Shown piece by piece: positions 47,979 through 61,330 of a stretch of DNA of 64,000 nucleotides. Made by a program: the position numbers and the translations under genes. The notes under the pieces were generated by a model. It saw only the letters and a program-made list of their open reading frames with translations, was not told where the DNA came from and made no database searches. Numbering within the stretch: position 1 is the first letter of the stretch; each line of letters begins with the position of its first letter. Source of the stretch: Clitoria ternatea (lineage: Eukaryota; Streptophyta; Magnoliopsida; Fabales; Fabaceae); NCBI GenBank assembly GCA_037962975.1, contig CM075672.1, positions 125,846,001-125,910,000 of the forward strand, read 5' to 3'.

Positions 47979-50900
47979 GTGTGAAGTGTCTTTTCTTTAA
48001 TTTCTTTTCATGGTAAGCTTTCACCTTACTCTTGTAACATCTGGATGACTCATAAGCATTGTTCCTTATTTCCTCTAACTTAAGTAACTGCAACTTTCTT
48101 TTGTCAGCTGCTGCATTTGGATCAAAGTTGAGAAATTTTAATGCCTGGTATGCCTTATGTTCCATCTCTACTGGAAGATGATAAGCTTTTCCATAGACCA
48201 TCTGAAAAGGGGAAATGCTAATAGGGTTTTAAATGCAGTTCTGTATAACCAGAATGCATCATCAAGTTTTTGTGACCAATCCATCCTAGAAGAAGACACA
48301 GTCTTTTCCAAGATTCTTTTCACTTCACGATTTAAAATCTCAGCCTGTCCATTGTTTTATGGATGATATGCTATGGCCACCTTATGTCTCACTCCATAAT
48401 GTTATAACACCTTCTGAAGAACTTTGTTACAAAAATGTGAACCTTCATCACTCATCAAAGTTCTTGGTGTCCCAAACCTGTAAAAAATATTTTTCTTCAA
48501 GAAATTCACCATAGTTTTGGTATCAGCATTAGGTGAAGCGATTGCTTCTACCCATTTCGAAACATAATCAACTACCAAAAGAATGTATTGATTGAATTGA
48601 GAGTGCGGGAAAGGTCCCATGAAATCAATTCCCCAACAATCAAATACCTCTACTTCTTGAATGTTTGTGAGAGGCATTTCTTGCCTCATATTGACCTGTT
48701 CTTTGGTAGTTATCAGAACATTACACAAATGAGTGAGAATCTTTAAGAATGGAGGGCCAATACAGACCTGATTGAAGAATTTTTACAGCGGTCCTCTCAC
48801 TATTAAAATGACCTCTATAAGGTGATTTATGGCAATGGCACAACACTTCTTTCATTTCCTAATCAGGCACACAACGATGTAACAAATTATCCACACCAAT
48901 TTTGAACAAATAAGGGTCATCCCAAACAAAGTATTTTGCATCTTTGAAATTTTTTTTCTTTGCTGCCAAGTTAAATCATTTGGAAGAATTCCTACTGCCT
49001 TAAAATTGGCCATATTAGCAAACCATGGCCGCTTTGTTATTTCAAAAAGTTTTTCATCAGGAAATTCTTCCAAAATTTCTTTTTCTTTGGCAGTGACCTC
49101 ATCATTCACCAATCTAGAAAGATGGTCAGCGACCATATTTTCACTACCCTTCATATCTTTGATTTCAAGATCATATTCCTGTAGGAGCAAAATCCATTAG
49201 ATTAACTGAGGTTTAGAATTAGTTTTGGTCAAAAGATATTTGATGGCTGCATGATCAGCAAAAACAATTATTTTCGAGCCTATCAGATATGATCTAAATT
49301 TTTCTAAGGCATACACTATGGCTAATAACTCTTTTTCAGTAGTTGTATAATTTATTTGATTTTTATTCAACACTTTACTAGCATACTGTGTAACCCTAAA
49401 AACCTTTTCATACCTTTGACCTAACACAGCTCCAACAACATAATCACTTGCATCGCACATAAGTTCAAAGGGTAAGTTCCAGTTAGGAGCAACAATCACA
49501 AGGGCATAAATTAATTTTTCTGTTAAGGAATTAAAAGCTTTAAGACATGCTTCATCAAATTTGAACTCAACATCTTTATTTAGAAGGTTTGTCAAAGGTT
49601 TAGCAATTTTTGAAAAGTCTTGAATAAACCTTCTATAGAATCCAATATGTCCTAAGAAACTTCTAATACCTTTCACATTTATAGGGGGTGGGAGTTTAGA
49701 CATCACCTCAACTTTTGCTTGGTCAACCTCAATACCCTTTGTAGAAATTTTGTGACCAAATACAATACCTTCTTTAACCATGAAGTGACACTTCTCCCAA
49801 TTCAGCACCAAATTTGTTTCAATACACTGTTTTAGTACAGTTTCTAGGTTGGATAGACATGAGTCAAATGAATTCCTAAAAACTGAGAAGTCATCCATGA
49901 AAATCTCAATGCTCTTTTCAATTAGATCTATAAAAATAGCAAACATGTATCTTTGGAAAGTAGCAGGCACATTACACAATCCGAATGACATCTTTTTATA
50001 AGCAAAAATACCAAAAGGACATGTAAAAATAGTCTTTTTTTGGTCAAGAGAGTCAACAATAATCTGATTATATCCAGAATATCCATCAAGAAAAAATAAT
50101 AAGTCTGTCCAGATAGTCTTTCAGGCATTTGATCCATAAAAGGGTGGTGGAAAATGGTATATCCTTGTTGCTTGATTAAGTTTTCTATAATCAATACACA
50201 TTCTCTAACTTGTGACAATTCTTATTGGGATTAATTCATTTTTATCATTAACAATAACTATCATTCCTCCCTTTTTTAGAACTACTTGAACAAGACTTAC
50301 CCATGCACTATCAGAAATAGGATAGATGATACTTGCTTTCAGCAATTTCAGAACCTCCTTTTCGGTTACCTCTTTGATGGTTGGATTGAGGCGCCTTTGA
50401 GGTTGAGCTACAGGCTTAAAATTATCTTCCAATAAAATCTTATGCATGTAGTATGATGGACTTATACCTTTCAGATCTTCAAGTGTCCTTCCAATTGCTT
50501 CTTGATTTTTCTTCAGCACTTCTACTAGTTTTTCTTCTTCTATTTCAGTTAACAAATTACTAATGATAACTGGTTTAAGATTACCTTTAAGATTACCTTA
50601 CTTCAAAAAGATGTACTTTAGGTTAGAAGGTATCACTTTTAATTCTTGCCTCTGGATTTCTTTAACAGGTGCTTCTTGGATTTCTTCAATTTTTCTTGAT
50701 TCAAGAGAAGTTTCTTTCCCTCGTTCAAGTTCTTCTAAACACCTGTCTATCTGCTTCTCCTCTTCCTCATTCAAACATTCAACAGAGTCAATCAATAAAT
50801 TATTTAGAGGGTCAGAAATAAACATACCTTTATGGAGAGGCAAACTTCATCAAGGACATCCACTTTAAAACAATCTTGTTTTGAGTTGGATGTTTTATAG

Positions 50901-51451
50901 CTTTGAAGACATCAAAATTTACCTCTTCATCATGTACTCTGACTACGAGCTTACCATTGTCTACATCAATCAATACTCTAGCAGTCTTTATGAATGGTCT
51001 TCCAAGAATTAGGGGGACTTTAGTATCCCCCCATGTCTAAAACCACAAAATCAATGGGGAAGTAGAACTTATCAACTTTTACAAGTACATCTTCTACAAT
51101 TCCATAGGGTCTCTTGATAGATCTATTAGCCAATTACAGAGTCATTTTTGTTCTTTAAGGATCTAGATCACCAATGCCCTTCATCATACTTAGAGATATT
51201 AAATTATTGCTTGCCCCCAAATCTAATAAAGCCTTCCCAATATTTACACCTCCAATTGAGATGGGAATAGTGAAACTTCCAGGGTCTTTCAACTTTTTCG
51301 ACATGTTGCATTGCAAAATGGCACTACTGCCTGCTTCAAGTTCAACAATCTCTTCATTGTACCTCCTTTTCTTAATGAGCAGTTCTTTCATAAACTTGGC
51401 ATATGTTGACATTTGTTCTAATGCCTTAGAAAATGGAATGTTTATGTGCAA
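47979..51451 (-). pseudogene. Element E pol: protease, reverse transcriptase, RNase H, integrase (Athila type)
   Basis: The protease motif is ALLDLGASNNL at about 51200. Reverse transcriptase begins near 50555 and includes MSFGLCNVPATFQR and the catalytic FMDDFSVF near 49900. RNase H includes LMCDASDYVVGAVLGQR and FADHAAIKYLL. The integrase zinc region, GIDFMGPFPHSQ and SDEGSHFCN follow, then the third catalytic Glu in NGQAE near 48340. The C-terminal part, VYGKAYHLPVEMEHKAYQALK, is typical of Athila integrases. At least eight interruptions break the frame. The final part is lost at the junction with the copia LTR. Confidence 0.85.
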
Positions 51452-51551
51452 CTGCTTAAAAATTTCAAGGAAACTTTAATATTCTCTTTCCTTATCCTTT
51501 CTTGATAGTGCATGAGCATAAGGCAGATCCTTGACAGGAGGAGTCTGACCC

Positions 51552-51735
51552 AAATACTGATGTTTTTGTTTTTTATTTTTTGTTTTTCTTTTTCATCATC
51601 TTTTCTTTTATTTCATTGTTCTCTTTTTCTTCACTTTCTTTTTTCACTCTTTTTCTCTTTCTTTTCTTCTTTTTCTTTGTCATTTTTTCTATTTCCCCTT
51701 ATTTTTCACTTTCTTTTTCACTTTCTTCTTCAATT
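51552..51735. repeat. Pyrimidine-rich tract
   Basis: About 180 bp of almost pure T and C on the plus strand (purines on the coding strand of element E), between gag and protease. On the coding strand it would give a Lys/Glu-rich spacer, but stops interrupt it. Confidence 0.8.
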
Positions 51736-53008
51736 TAATTACAATCATTTCCTACAACTTTACCACTTGTAAAAATAGCCTTACATTGTTCTCTCGAGTT
51801 CTGAGTGTTTGTAGAAAAACCAGAACTTTTCATGTCGGCTACTTCCTTTGCTAGCTGTCCCAATTGCACATCCAATGCTTTACGTACGGCTTTATTAGTT
51901 TGCATGTATTGCAACAATTGATGGATAGATTCTTCTATCCTTGTCAACCTTAATGCCTGATCAGATTGTGGTTGTTATTTGAATTGATTGTTAGGAGGTC
52001 TGTTGGAAGATCCAACATCTTGTCTCCAGCCAAAGTTCTGATTCTACCATCCCTATGGGTAATTGTTAGACAAAAGATTACTAAGATTAAAAGGTAAATT
52101 ACCTATAGGTATTCTTTGGTGGAGTAGAAAATTGGCTTGCTCTTGTTCATTTCTATCAGGTGCACAGTAACCATATGGTTGTTCACCCATGCAATGCAAA
52201 CATTGTTTTAATTGAGCAGGGGGTGGTGATGACACTTGAGCAATTTGTAATTTCTCCAGTTATTTGCTCATTGCTTCTATTTGTTGTGTTAGTAATTTTT
52301 GCTGAGCTAAAACTGCATTATTTACCCATAATTCAAGCATACATGGCTTCCTTGATACGTTACCTCTTTCATGCTTCGCTTGTCGATCACTTATGGACAT
52401 GGATTCCATTATGGCAATTGCCTCTTCAATAGTTTTGTTCATTAATGAACCACCTACACATGCATCTAACATCATCTTGAACTGAGGCAATAAACCATGA
52501 TAAATGCTTCGTTCCTTTCCAGCATCATCTAAGTTATGGTTTGAACATTTTCTAAGAAGCGCTTTGAATTGTTCCTATGCTTCACCAAGTGACTCTTCAT
52601 GATTTTGTGAAAAAGAATGAATAGCTGTCATGGCTTCAAAATATTTATAAGGTGAATAAAATCTTTCTAAAAATTTTCTCTCAACATCGGACCAGTTTGC
52701 AAAACTACCGGGTGGACAAGATTTAAACCATTCTTTTGCTTGCCCAATCAAAGAAAAAAGAAACAATCTCATGTAAACAGATTCTTCTTGATTGGGTTCA
52801 AAACCAATTATACTGCATAGTTCATAAAAAATAGTTAAGTGTTCATACGGTTCTTCATGATTTAGGCCAGCAAATTGTTGTTTTGAATTATATTTAGTGT
52901 GGTAGGTTTAATTTCCATCGCAGCGACAAGTCCTTGGAACATCCTTGATACACGGGGTGGTCCATTGATAGCCACAAACTATCCCAATGTTCTTCTTTGT
53001 TCAGCCAT
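51735..53008 (-). pseudogene. Element E gag
   Basis: The ATG at 53006-53008 gives MAEQRRTLG followed by a stop. Further down, frame fragments show LFLFSLIGQAKEWFKSCPPGS and FLERFYSPYKYFEA, a plant gypsy gag core, then FKMMLDACVGGSLMNKT, and a Gln-rich C-terminal region ending near the pyrimidine tract. The product would be the capsid precursor. Several frameshifts and stops make it non-functional. Confidence 0.75.
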
Positions 53009-53310
53009 ATTAGAATTTTTAGAATTTTGAAAAAAGATGAAGTTAAAGAAGAAGTAGTTTGTTTTTAGATTGTAAAGCTTTGAATCTTTTTATAAACTTT
53101 TCGATCTTAGGATCAAAGAACAGTCTCCCTGTAGAAGATCGAGTTTGCATAAACAAACTATGCAGAAAAAGTTAGTGTAAACAATAATAATTGAAGAAAA
53201 AGTAAATAAATGACTGTATAAAAAGTAAAATTAAAAATTTACCTAAGGTAAATAGTAAGAAATTTTTTTACCACGATAATTAAAAAATTTACTGTTTTAC
53301 TGAATCAATT

Positions 53311-53331
53311 CAATCCCTGGTGACGGTGCCA
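53311..53331 (-). other. Element E primer-binding site
   Basis: On the minus strand TGGCACCGTCACCAGGGAT follows the 5' LTR. It resembles the TGGCGCCGTTGCCGGGGA site of Athila elements, with several transitions. Confidence 0.65.
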
Positions 53332-53338
53332 GAAAACT

Positions 53339-54832
53339 TGCTAGGCCCAGAAAATATGTTAGGCGGATTATTGGATCCTTTTATTGGCAAGCGCACCAAT
53401 ATATCATTGCAGTTTTCAAAATAGATATCATTCCCATAAGGATTAAATGTTTTTAGTGTGGAAAAATAATTCTTATTTGCTATGGTAAATGTATTAAAAC
53501 TTATTAACAAAAGAATGATGTATACACAATTTGTACAATATTCACAGATTTAGAAATTGATTTATACATTGGGTGAAAGATTATAAATTCTAAATTTACT
53601 AGAAATAACTTTGAGTAGTACTTAAAAAAACAAATCCAATACTTGAGAATAAAATACAAATTAACAGACTATGTTGGAATTAGGATCCCCGCACTAAATC
53701 ATAATGAAATAATCATAGACATGCATATTTAATCATCAAGTTTATGTTATTTTAGCTTAAAATCATTATACCTGATCCCTCGTGATATAAATTCTGAATA
53801 GTTACCATAAAGTCTAATCCCTCAGATGCTTTCTCAGTAAAAACTTGCTTTAAGTCTTCGCCTTAACACAACAATAATTACTAACTTTATCCCTAGTAAT
53901 TGGTATATTAAGGGTATTTCAACTTTTACTTTCGTTAAAGTGGTTTTTAACACGCATGAAAATAATTCTCCCATTTGAAGTTCATAATAATAAAAGATTG
54001 AAATACTAACATGGTACTTGAATCATAAACATGCAGAGGTCATAATCACAACATCATATTTATAGATAGGTTCACCAATTCCAACATAAACAGATTAGTT
54101 ACACATGGTGAAAGTAAAAACACAACTTACATTTGATGACATCACAAACACTTGGTAGTACTTCATGATACAGAAAGAAACATGATACAACATAACACTC
54201 TCAAGTATATGGAAATTATTCTAAAATACTAACTCAGAAAGAAGCTTTGAATCGTAGAGAATGAAGAAGAAAATATAGAATGGGATACCAAAAATGGGTG
54301 GAGAATGGCCTTATTTATAGGGTTGAGCAGAGGTCCTAATGCTACGCATTAGACCTCTGACTCAGCCTCCATTAATTTGCTTAATTTCAGGCCATGATTT
54401 GCTTCAATAATCCCCAATAATCAACAGACATGTTCCCATTGGTCTCCCACTTTGAGTTAGATAGTAGCTAGGAGTGGATTGGCCATTATTTGGCCACTTT
54501 TCTCAGTGCATTGCCAACTGCCAGTGGAGTTCACGTAGCTTTTGACGCTATGCATAAGGCTGACGCATAGTGTCAGCATCAAAAACCTTGACGCTACGCG
54601 TGAGGTTGATGCTACGCTTCAGACCTTCAGACTTGAATGAATTTTCTCCTTAAATCCTTAGTTTTTCACTACAAAACTAGAGAAAATGGATCATGGCAGT
54701 TCAAATTCAATAGTTTCCATTTATTACAATTAAAAGCTAAATTTATTACAATTTAAACTAATTTTTATTAATTTTAACATACTTTTTACTAAGAAATTAG
54801 CAGTAAATTTGAGGACTAACATACTTCCAACA
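53339..54832 (-). repeat. Element E 5' LTR
   Basis: On the minus strand it begins TGTTGGAAGTATG and ends GGCCTAGCA, about 1.5 kb. A cluster of GACGCTACGC-like motifs lies at about 54540-54630. The start is placed by the TG...CA rule and the primer site; no TSD can be tested because the other end is missing. Confidence 0.65.
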
Positions 54833-55969
54833 ATATCAACATGGCCATACCTGTGTTAGTTGAAACAAATGAGGTGTATCCCTTTACCGAGGTGGTTTTT
54901 GGTCTTCTAAACTCATTTGCAAACACATATATGTTCCTTGACACGAGTAGTTTGTGATATGTTCTATCAAGATATTGTTTACTTAAATTCCTTTCTTCAA
55001 AATATGGTAAGCTCTATTTTTTTCATGTGAATCATGAATTAACTAAGATTTTACTTATAAAATTCACTTCTTACAAGCAAAGCACATAGAATGAGTAACT
55101 TCAACAAAAATGAATGAAATACATGATAAACATCAATTTGAATGGATGATTATAAACAATTTAAATAAAAATCCTTCCAATATTTATGTATAATATGCAC
55201 TCATTAGACATTAAGTCAAAGTTTTTAAAAGTTGGGTCAAATATTAAAAAAGACTTAGGCTAGGTAAATAATTAAGTTAGGCCAATTTGTGAAACCTAAC
55301 TTTTGTTTCCAAAAATAGTAGATTTAAGTAGAATTGATAATTCAAATTTTTAAAACCTATGAGTGATTATTGTTATCTTATTTAAAAATATGTAACAAAT
55401 TAAAAAAATTATGTAATAATACTAATACCTTACTTTAGCAAAATAATTCATTGGAAAGAGTCAAATGATTCATTAGTATGAAAAGTTATTATCCTTTATT
55501 TCGCAAAATAAATCGATCATCAAATGATACAACAATACGTTATTTTATAAGAATTAATTTACAAAATAAGAAAACACAAAAACTTATTTATTATAATTGA
55601 GTACATATAAATACTATAGCGTATAAATTTTATGAACCATTGAATGTAGATAAGTGTGATTAATAAGCCCACTTCCTATTAAAAGAAAAACACATATAAA
55701 ATTACCAAAGAGGGCTTGAGAGGATTTAAAGTCAACAAATTAAGGATAGAATAAATTTCTCCACCGTTAAAATACATAATAGATTTGAAACATAAGTGAT
55801 AATAGTTAATTATATCCTATACACATTTTTTAATATTATATTTATATATATTTAATATGTATTAAATTTATGGTAAATATATTGTAGGTATATTAAATAT
55901 TAAAATACTACTCCATCCATTTTTTATGTCTTTTAAGATTGTTGCACACCTTTTAAAAAAAGTAATTAA
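54833..55969. other. AT-rich stretch without recognised features
   Basis: No coding region, RNA gene or element end is seen. A short open stretch near 54841 (MAIPVLVETNEVYPF) is too small and unmatched to call. Confidence 0.6.
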
Positions 55970-57254
55970 TGTAACATCCCTGGTGTTTTAATAATTGGAA
56001 TAATCAAATAAATGTATTTTGATTTTAAATAATAAGGATTAAGGGATATGAAGTGAATTATTGGGTTTAAAAATGAATTTTAATGGAAATGGCATTAGGG
56101 GACCTGACGCGTAGCGTGGCTATGGCGCGCAGCGTCAGGTGAGAATTAATGACCTAACGCGCAGCGCCAGTGGGACGCATAGCGTCAGCGTCAGCGTCGC
56201 GATCAACTTTTGTAGTGGACATGCAAAACAGAATGCAAAAAATGTTTTTCCCGTCATTTTTCCTTCTCCTCTGCAATTTGTGGCAAGCACTTGATGGAAG
56301 CTTGATTTGGGTGGTTTTTGGGTGATTAGGAGCTAAGGTAAGTCATTGGGACACTTAACCATATGCTTTTTCTTCTCCTTTTCTTCTTCCCCTTCAAAAC
56401 TGAATTGCATGCCATAGGAGGGGACTTGGATTCTGAGTTTGGTTGGACTTAGAAGCTTGGATTACAAATTTGGAAGAGTAAGAAACACAATATATTAGCT
56501 GGGTTGTTATTTCGGTGACTGTAGGTGCTGGAACGAGCTTTGAATGATCGACTGAAGAAGTGGGCGTCAAATTCAGAAGAGGAGCGGTGGATCAAGTGAC
56601 AGGAGGACGCAACCGACGCCAAGAACAAATTATTAAAGCTTGGAATCGAGGTAAGAGGGTGTTCGGGTCTTAATTAATTAGGATCGGATAGTATGGTAGT
56701 TTCAGGGAGCTTAGAATTTAACTAGAAGTTATGAGAAATAATATGAATTAATTAAGTATAATTTATATATTTATGTATACGTGTTTATGTGTGATTAACT
56801 AATTAAGTGTTGAGAAAATATGTTGAATTGGTTAGTTATATGTTAGAAAGTAAGAAAATAAGTATATGAATTATATGCATAAACGGTTCTAAGTAAAGCA
56901 TAAATTATGACAAATGTTGATGATGTGTAGTGTGGTATATGTTATTTGACTACGCATAAATTAATAAAAATAATAAAATAAGGATGAAGGAAAAGATGTA
57001 ACATGGCATGCGTGGGCTGGACTATGTGGCCGCCCTGTGAAATTATTGAATGTCAGTTTCTGACAGATATGAATGTATTTGATGATGTTTTTGTCATGAT
57101 GATGTGACATTGTATGTGTTTATATGGTATGGGATGGCCAACGGTATGATGTACCCCTTGGTTTTCGGCTCCCGTGGTTTTTATACCTAGTTGAGCTACC
57201 CAGTGGTCAAGTCGGACCCAATGGTTGAGGTGGGGAGCCAAGTCGGGCTTAGTG
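55970..57254 (+). mobile_element. LTR F of a Ty3/gypsy element, left part
   Basis: It starts TGTAACATCCCTGG, the plus-orientation start of this gypsy group. A cluster of GACGCGTAGCG-like motifs lies at 56105-56200. It is split by solo LTR G and continues at 62625. No gene. Confidence 0.75.
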
Positions 57255-57594
57255 TGTAACATCCCTATTTATAGTAGCAGTCTTAATCTTGTAAATTTTG
57301 AAGTATAGAAGTTCTGTAAGTGGTAATAAGTAAATAAAATACCCTGCGGGTAGTCTGTAATATCCCAGAAATTTCATTCTCGTGTAAAATCATGGAATTT
57401 ATCTAGACCATTAATGATATTATCCATTTTTCGAGTGAAACATGTCTTAGATAAAACTGTCTGAGTGAAGAAAGGGATCTGTTCCGAGTGACCGAGAGAA
57501 ATTCCGAGTGAGGTATGACCGAGAGAACCAATTCCGAGTGGAGTCTTGGCCTCGGAGACAATTCTGAGTGAAGTGTGCCCGAGAGAACCACTTC

Positions 57595-59212
57595 CACTAG
57601 TGCAAAAAATGGCTTTAATCACGGTTAAAAAAGGCTTTTAATCACGGTTGAACAACCGTGGTTAAAAGTGGGCGTGATTGTATATCAGGATATTTAATCA
57701 CGGGTTTGAACCGTGGTTAAAAGTGGATATAACCACGGTTGCCTAACAACCGTGATTAAATGTACTGGACCAAAAAAAAAAATTAAAAATCATGGTTATC
57801 ATCTTCACCATTTAGAAACAGCAAGAACGCAAGAAATAACAAACGCAGCAAGAACGCAAGAAACAAAAACAGAAGAAAAGTAAATGAATGAAAATCCGAA
57901 CAACCACAAGAAACAAGAAACAAGAATGCTACTACAACAAAGGAACGAGAAGAACTACAACAAAAGAACGAGAAGAACACAGAGTAAAACGAAGAACACA
58001 AGTATAAATCTAAAACGTAAACCTGTAAATAATCAATGGCGTGCGATGGGAAACCTGTAAATGGCAACAGAAAAATAGTGAGAACTCACATAATAAACAA
58101 ATCTAGAACGTAAATAATGAAATGTAAATGGCAACATGAAAACAGAGAAAAGAAACCTTACAGAGAAGAATGAGAGAAAAGAGAGTTAGACTATAAGGCG
58201 CGCTCGTGAAATTATGAAATTTAAAACGAAAAGGAAGATATAATCACGGTTACACAAGGACCCGTGGTTATATGTATGACCTATAACCACGGTTATGCTA
58301 GTACCCGTGGTTATATGTATGACCTATAACCATGGTTACTCCAGGACCCGTGGTTATATATATGACATATAACCACGGTTGAACAAGGGACCCGTGGTTA
58401 TATGTGAAAATCTTATTTTGGCATTAGAAAACACCATAAAAATTTTTAGAATTTTTAGAATTTATTTGATAGGTAAAGTAGAAGGCTAAAAATCCAAAAA
58501 ATAAGCAAATAAATCACAAAAAATAAAAACTTTTGAGAAAACAAGGGTTTTTTTGAAAATCTGAGCAATCCCAACTGGCCCCAGTTAGAATGAATGCGGA
58601 TTTTTTTTCTACCCCAAAATCATATGCAGCAATAAGGATTCTGAGTTTTCTAGCTCAAGTTATGCTCGTTTGAAGTTTGCCGATTTTTGTCATCGCAAAA
58701 TTTTTGTATCTCTCACTCAAAAATTTATTTTTCAAAAACTCCAACTCAAATAGCTAATAAGTACCAAAAGAAGTCATGACGTAAAAAATCAGATCAAAAT
58801 TCCATGTTTTTCTATTTTTTTGGATTTTTCTAAAAATAAGGTGAATAATATATGAATAATACATGAATTTCAAAATCAGATCAAAATTCCCAAAAATTTC
58901 AAAAATCCCATCTTGTTTTGACATATAACCACGGTTGTCAAACAACCGTGGTTATAGACACTTTTAATCACGGTTGCCTAACAACCGTGATTAAAAGTTT
59001 TCCCAAAATTTCAAAAATGCCATCTCGTTTTGACATATAACCACGGTTGTCAAACAACCGTGATTATAGAGACTTTTAATCACGGTTGCCTAACAACCGT
59101 GATTAAAAGTTTTCCCAAAAATTTCAAAAATGCCACCGCGTCATTTTTAATCACGGATCCACATTAATCCGTGATTATACCCCCGTGGTTGTATCCATTT
59201 TTTCCACTAGTG
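57595..59212. mobile_element. Non-autonomous CACTA-type element, 1618 bp
   Basis: Terminal inverted repeats CACTAGTGCAAAAAATGG and CACTAGTGGAAAAAATGG are flanked by the 3-bp direct repeat ttc (57592-57594 and 59213-59215). Palindromic AACCGTGGTT / AATCACGGTT motifs cluster at both ends (about 57618-57765, and 58240-58400 with 58920-59190). Open frames inside are low-complexity and do not resemble a transposase. It needs a transposase from elsewhere. Confidence 0.9.
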
Positions 59213-59263
59213 TTCTGAGTGAAAGGGGCTCTGGCTTTGAACAAAACATCTCCGAATGAAACG

Positions 59264-59473
59264 TCTTCGAGTGACTCGTTTCCGAGTCAAACGTCTCCGA
59301 GTGACTCGTTTCCGAGTCAAACGTCTCTGAGTGACTCGTTTCCGAGTCAAACATCTCCGAGTGACTCGTTTCCGAGTCAAACGTCTCCGAGTGACTCATT
59401 TCCGAGTCAAACATCTTCGAGTGATTCGTTTCCGAGTCAAACGTCTTCAAATGACTCATTTCCGAATGAAACG
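59264..59473. repeat. 30-bp tandem repeat, seven copies
   Basis: The unit TCTCCGAGTGACTCGTTTCC plus GAGTCAAACG is repeated about seven times with few changes. It is a local expansion of the CCGAGTG motif of the LTR. Confidence 0.92.
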
Positions 59474-59868
59474 TCTCCGAGTGAAATGTTTCTGAGAGAA
59501 GTACTTCTGAACGAAGAACAACTGATTTCGAATGAGTACTTCTCGGACCGAGATATTTCCGAGTAGTAAATATCCGAGTGGGTTATCTCTGAGTTGAGTG
59601 TAACTTTCCTGACACCGACTGAAATATACCGGGTGAGTCATTTCCAAGGGAAGTACTTCTGGACAGAGAAAGGTTTTGACTTCGAATGAATATGTTTCTG
59701 AGTGAAAAGTTTCCGGGGGGAAGTAAATATCCGAGTGAAGAACCCCTTCATTCTATTCGTACTCGGGTGACTAAAAGTTGCCAAGAGCTTGTGCTCGGGT
59801 CCGTCCTCGAAATTGCCTTCGACTCCGAGTGATATTCCCAAGTGGAATGATTTCCGAGAGGACTGAAC

Positions 59869-60120
59869 TTCAACTCCAAACGATCTCTCAGTTGTAAGAT
59901 TTTCGAGTGACACAACTCCAAATGACCTCTCAGTTGTAAGATTTCCGAGTGACACAACTCCGAATGACCTCTCAGTTATAAGATTTCTGAGTGACACAAC
60001 TCCGAATGACCTCTCAGTTGTAAGATTTCCGAGGGACACAACTCCGAATGACCTCTCAGTTGTAAGATTTCCGAGTGACACAACTCCGAATGACCTTTTG
60101 GTTATATGATTTCTGAGTTA
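59869..60120. repeat. 42-bp tandem repeat, about six copies
   Basis: Each unit contains AACTCCGAATGACCTCTCAG and TTGTAAGATTTCCGAGTGAC; the first and last copies are diverged. A second expansion of the same LTR motif. Confidence 0.92.
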
Positions 60121-60235
60121 TGCACTTCCGAGAGAAGTATTTTCGAGTGAAGAAATTCAATCAGAGATATATCCGAGTGGACAATTCCTGAGTGGATCCA
60201 TTCAGAAAGAAAAGTGGCTTTGAAAGAACACTTCA

Positions 60236-60238
<3 letters not shown>

Positions 60239-60290
<52 letters not shown>
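60239..60290. repeat. TA microsatellite
   Basis: About 26 AT units broken by a single C at 60270, within solo LTR G. Confidence 0.95.
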
Positions 60291-61330
60291 CCGAGTGTGA
60301 TATTTCTGAATGAGTCCGGGTGAGACATTTCCGAGTAAGTCACTTTCAAGGAAGGAAAAGCTGACTGAGTGTTTCAAACAGAAACATTTCCGAGTGAATT
60401 TCCTTTCCGAGTGGAGCGATTCTGAACGAAAGAGGCTCTGAAACTTCTCGGAAAAGAGATATGCCAAACAGCGTCAGAATTGAAAAGGGACATGATCAAT
60501 AGAACCCGACTGAATCAGGGCTGGGATAGTGACGCCATTCCTAACCAGTTTTGAAAAGGATCGCTGGAAGGAGCATCCCCACTTAATGACCGGTCCGCTA
60601 GTTCACGCCAATCTGAGTATGTTATCACGGACGAGCCACAGGCAGCGAAACTTGCACCTTTTACTCCAATCATATCATCTATTGCATATTTTAATATGTC
60701 TACTCCAATCATGCAAGTTGGCGGCGAAAATGGTCAAAATACAGCTCACTTCTTATCTAAAATCTCCATTATTACCACAATCAACGCACCTAACATCCCA
60801 TTATGAAAAAGCTTGTCCCCCACTTGTCTTTTTCATTATTAAATTGATACCACAACTTATTCCCAAGTCTGAATTCTTAGAACAACTAAAATTAGTAAAG
60901 TCTCTCTTTCTCACTTCCTTCTCTACGTACAAGTCACTCTTGGTCTGAAGCAAGAACAATAAGGGAACGTCTTCAACCAATCTAAGATCCTTCATTAAGG
61001 TCAGGGGGTATATTCTTTGGTATTCTAGGGGGGAACCGAGTATTTGGAAAGGGCTAAGGTACTTCTGGTCCTCACCTTTCCAGGGCAGGTTCAGGAATTG
61101 TTGTTAAATTAAGATGCTTTAATGTTTATATATTTGTTTTATATATTTATTGATATGTATATGATTAATTGGCTGTATTGATTATTATTAATCTTGATGA
61201 TTAAATGGATATGATCGGTATTGAATTGTAAAAATATTAAGAACCATGAGTGTCTATGTGGATTCCAGTAAGGAAGAATTGAAAGAGGAGATAAATGAGG
61301 AAATAATGATGAAGGGTCACCATTTATATC

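Larger units (their letters stand above)
47979..54832 (-). mobile_element. Athila-type Ty3/gypsy element E, decayed, 3' end missing
   Basis: The right end is a 5' LTR, followed by an Athila-like primer site, gag, protease, reverse transcriptase, RNase H and integrase on the minus strand. At the left the integrase region stops at the copia LTR, so the 3' LTR is not present. Many stops and frameshifts show that it is older than A and B. Confidence 0.85.

Noticed and set aside
51512..51772. Phe/Ser-rich open frame on the plus strand
   Set aside because: Product of the pyrimidine tract; opposite to the element E reading direction.
54841..54960. Short frame starting MAIPVLVETNEVYPF
   Set aside because: Too short and with no recognised relative; cannot be told from chance.
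57352..57375. TGTAATATCCCAGAAATTTC, resembling another LTR start
   Set aside because: The A LTR has a corresponding block (GTCTGTAGTACCTC...) at the same place, so it is internal to the LTR.
57783..58067. Hydrophobic 94-residue open frame inside the small CACTA-type element
   Set aside because: Low complexity, no transposase similarity.
59175..60081. Long repetitive open frames on both strands (Ser/Asp/Glu/Thr-rich repeats)
   Set aside because: They arise because the tandem units are 30 and 42 bp, multiples of three without stops; they lie inside a solo LTR.
60529..60948. 139-residue open frame
   Set aside because: Part of this stretch aligns with non-coding A LTR sequence in reverse; no domain recognised.
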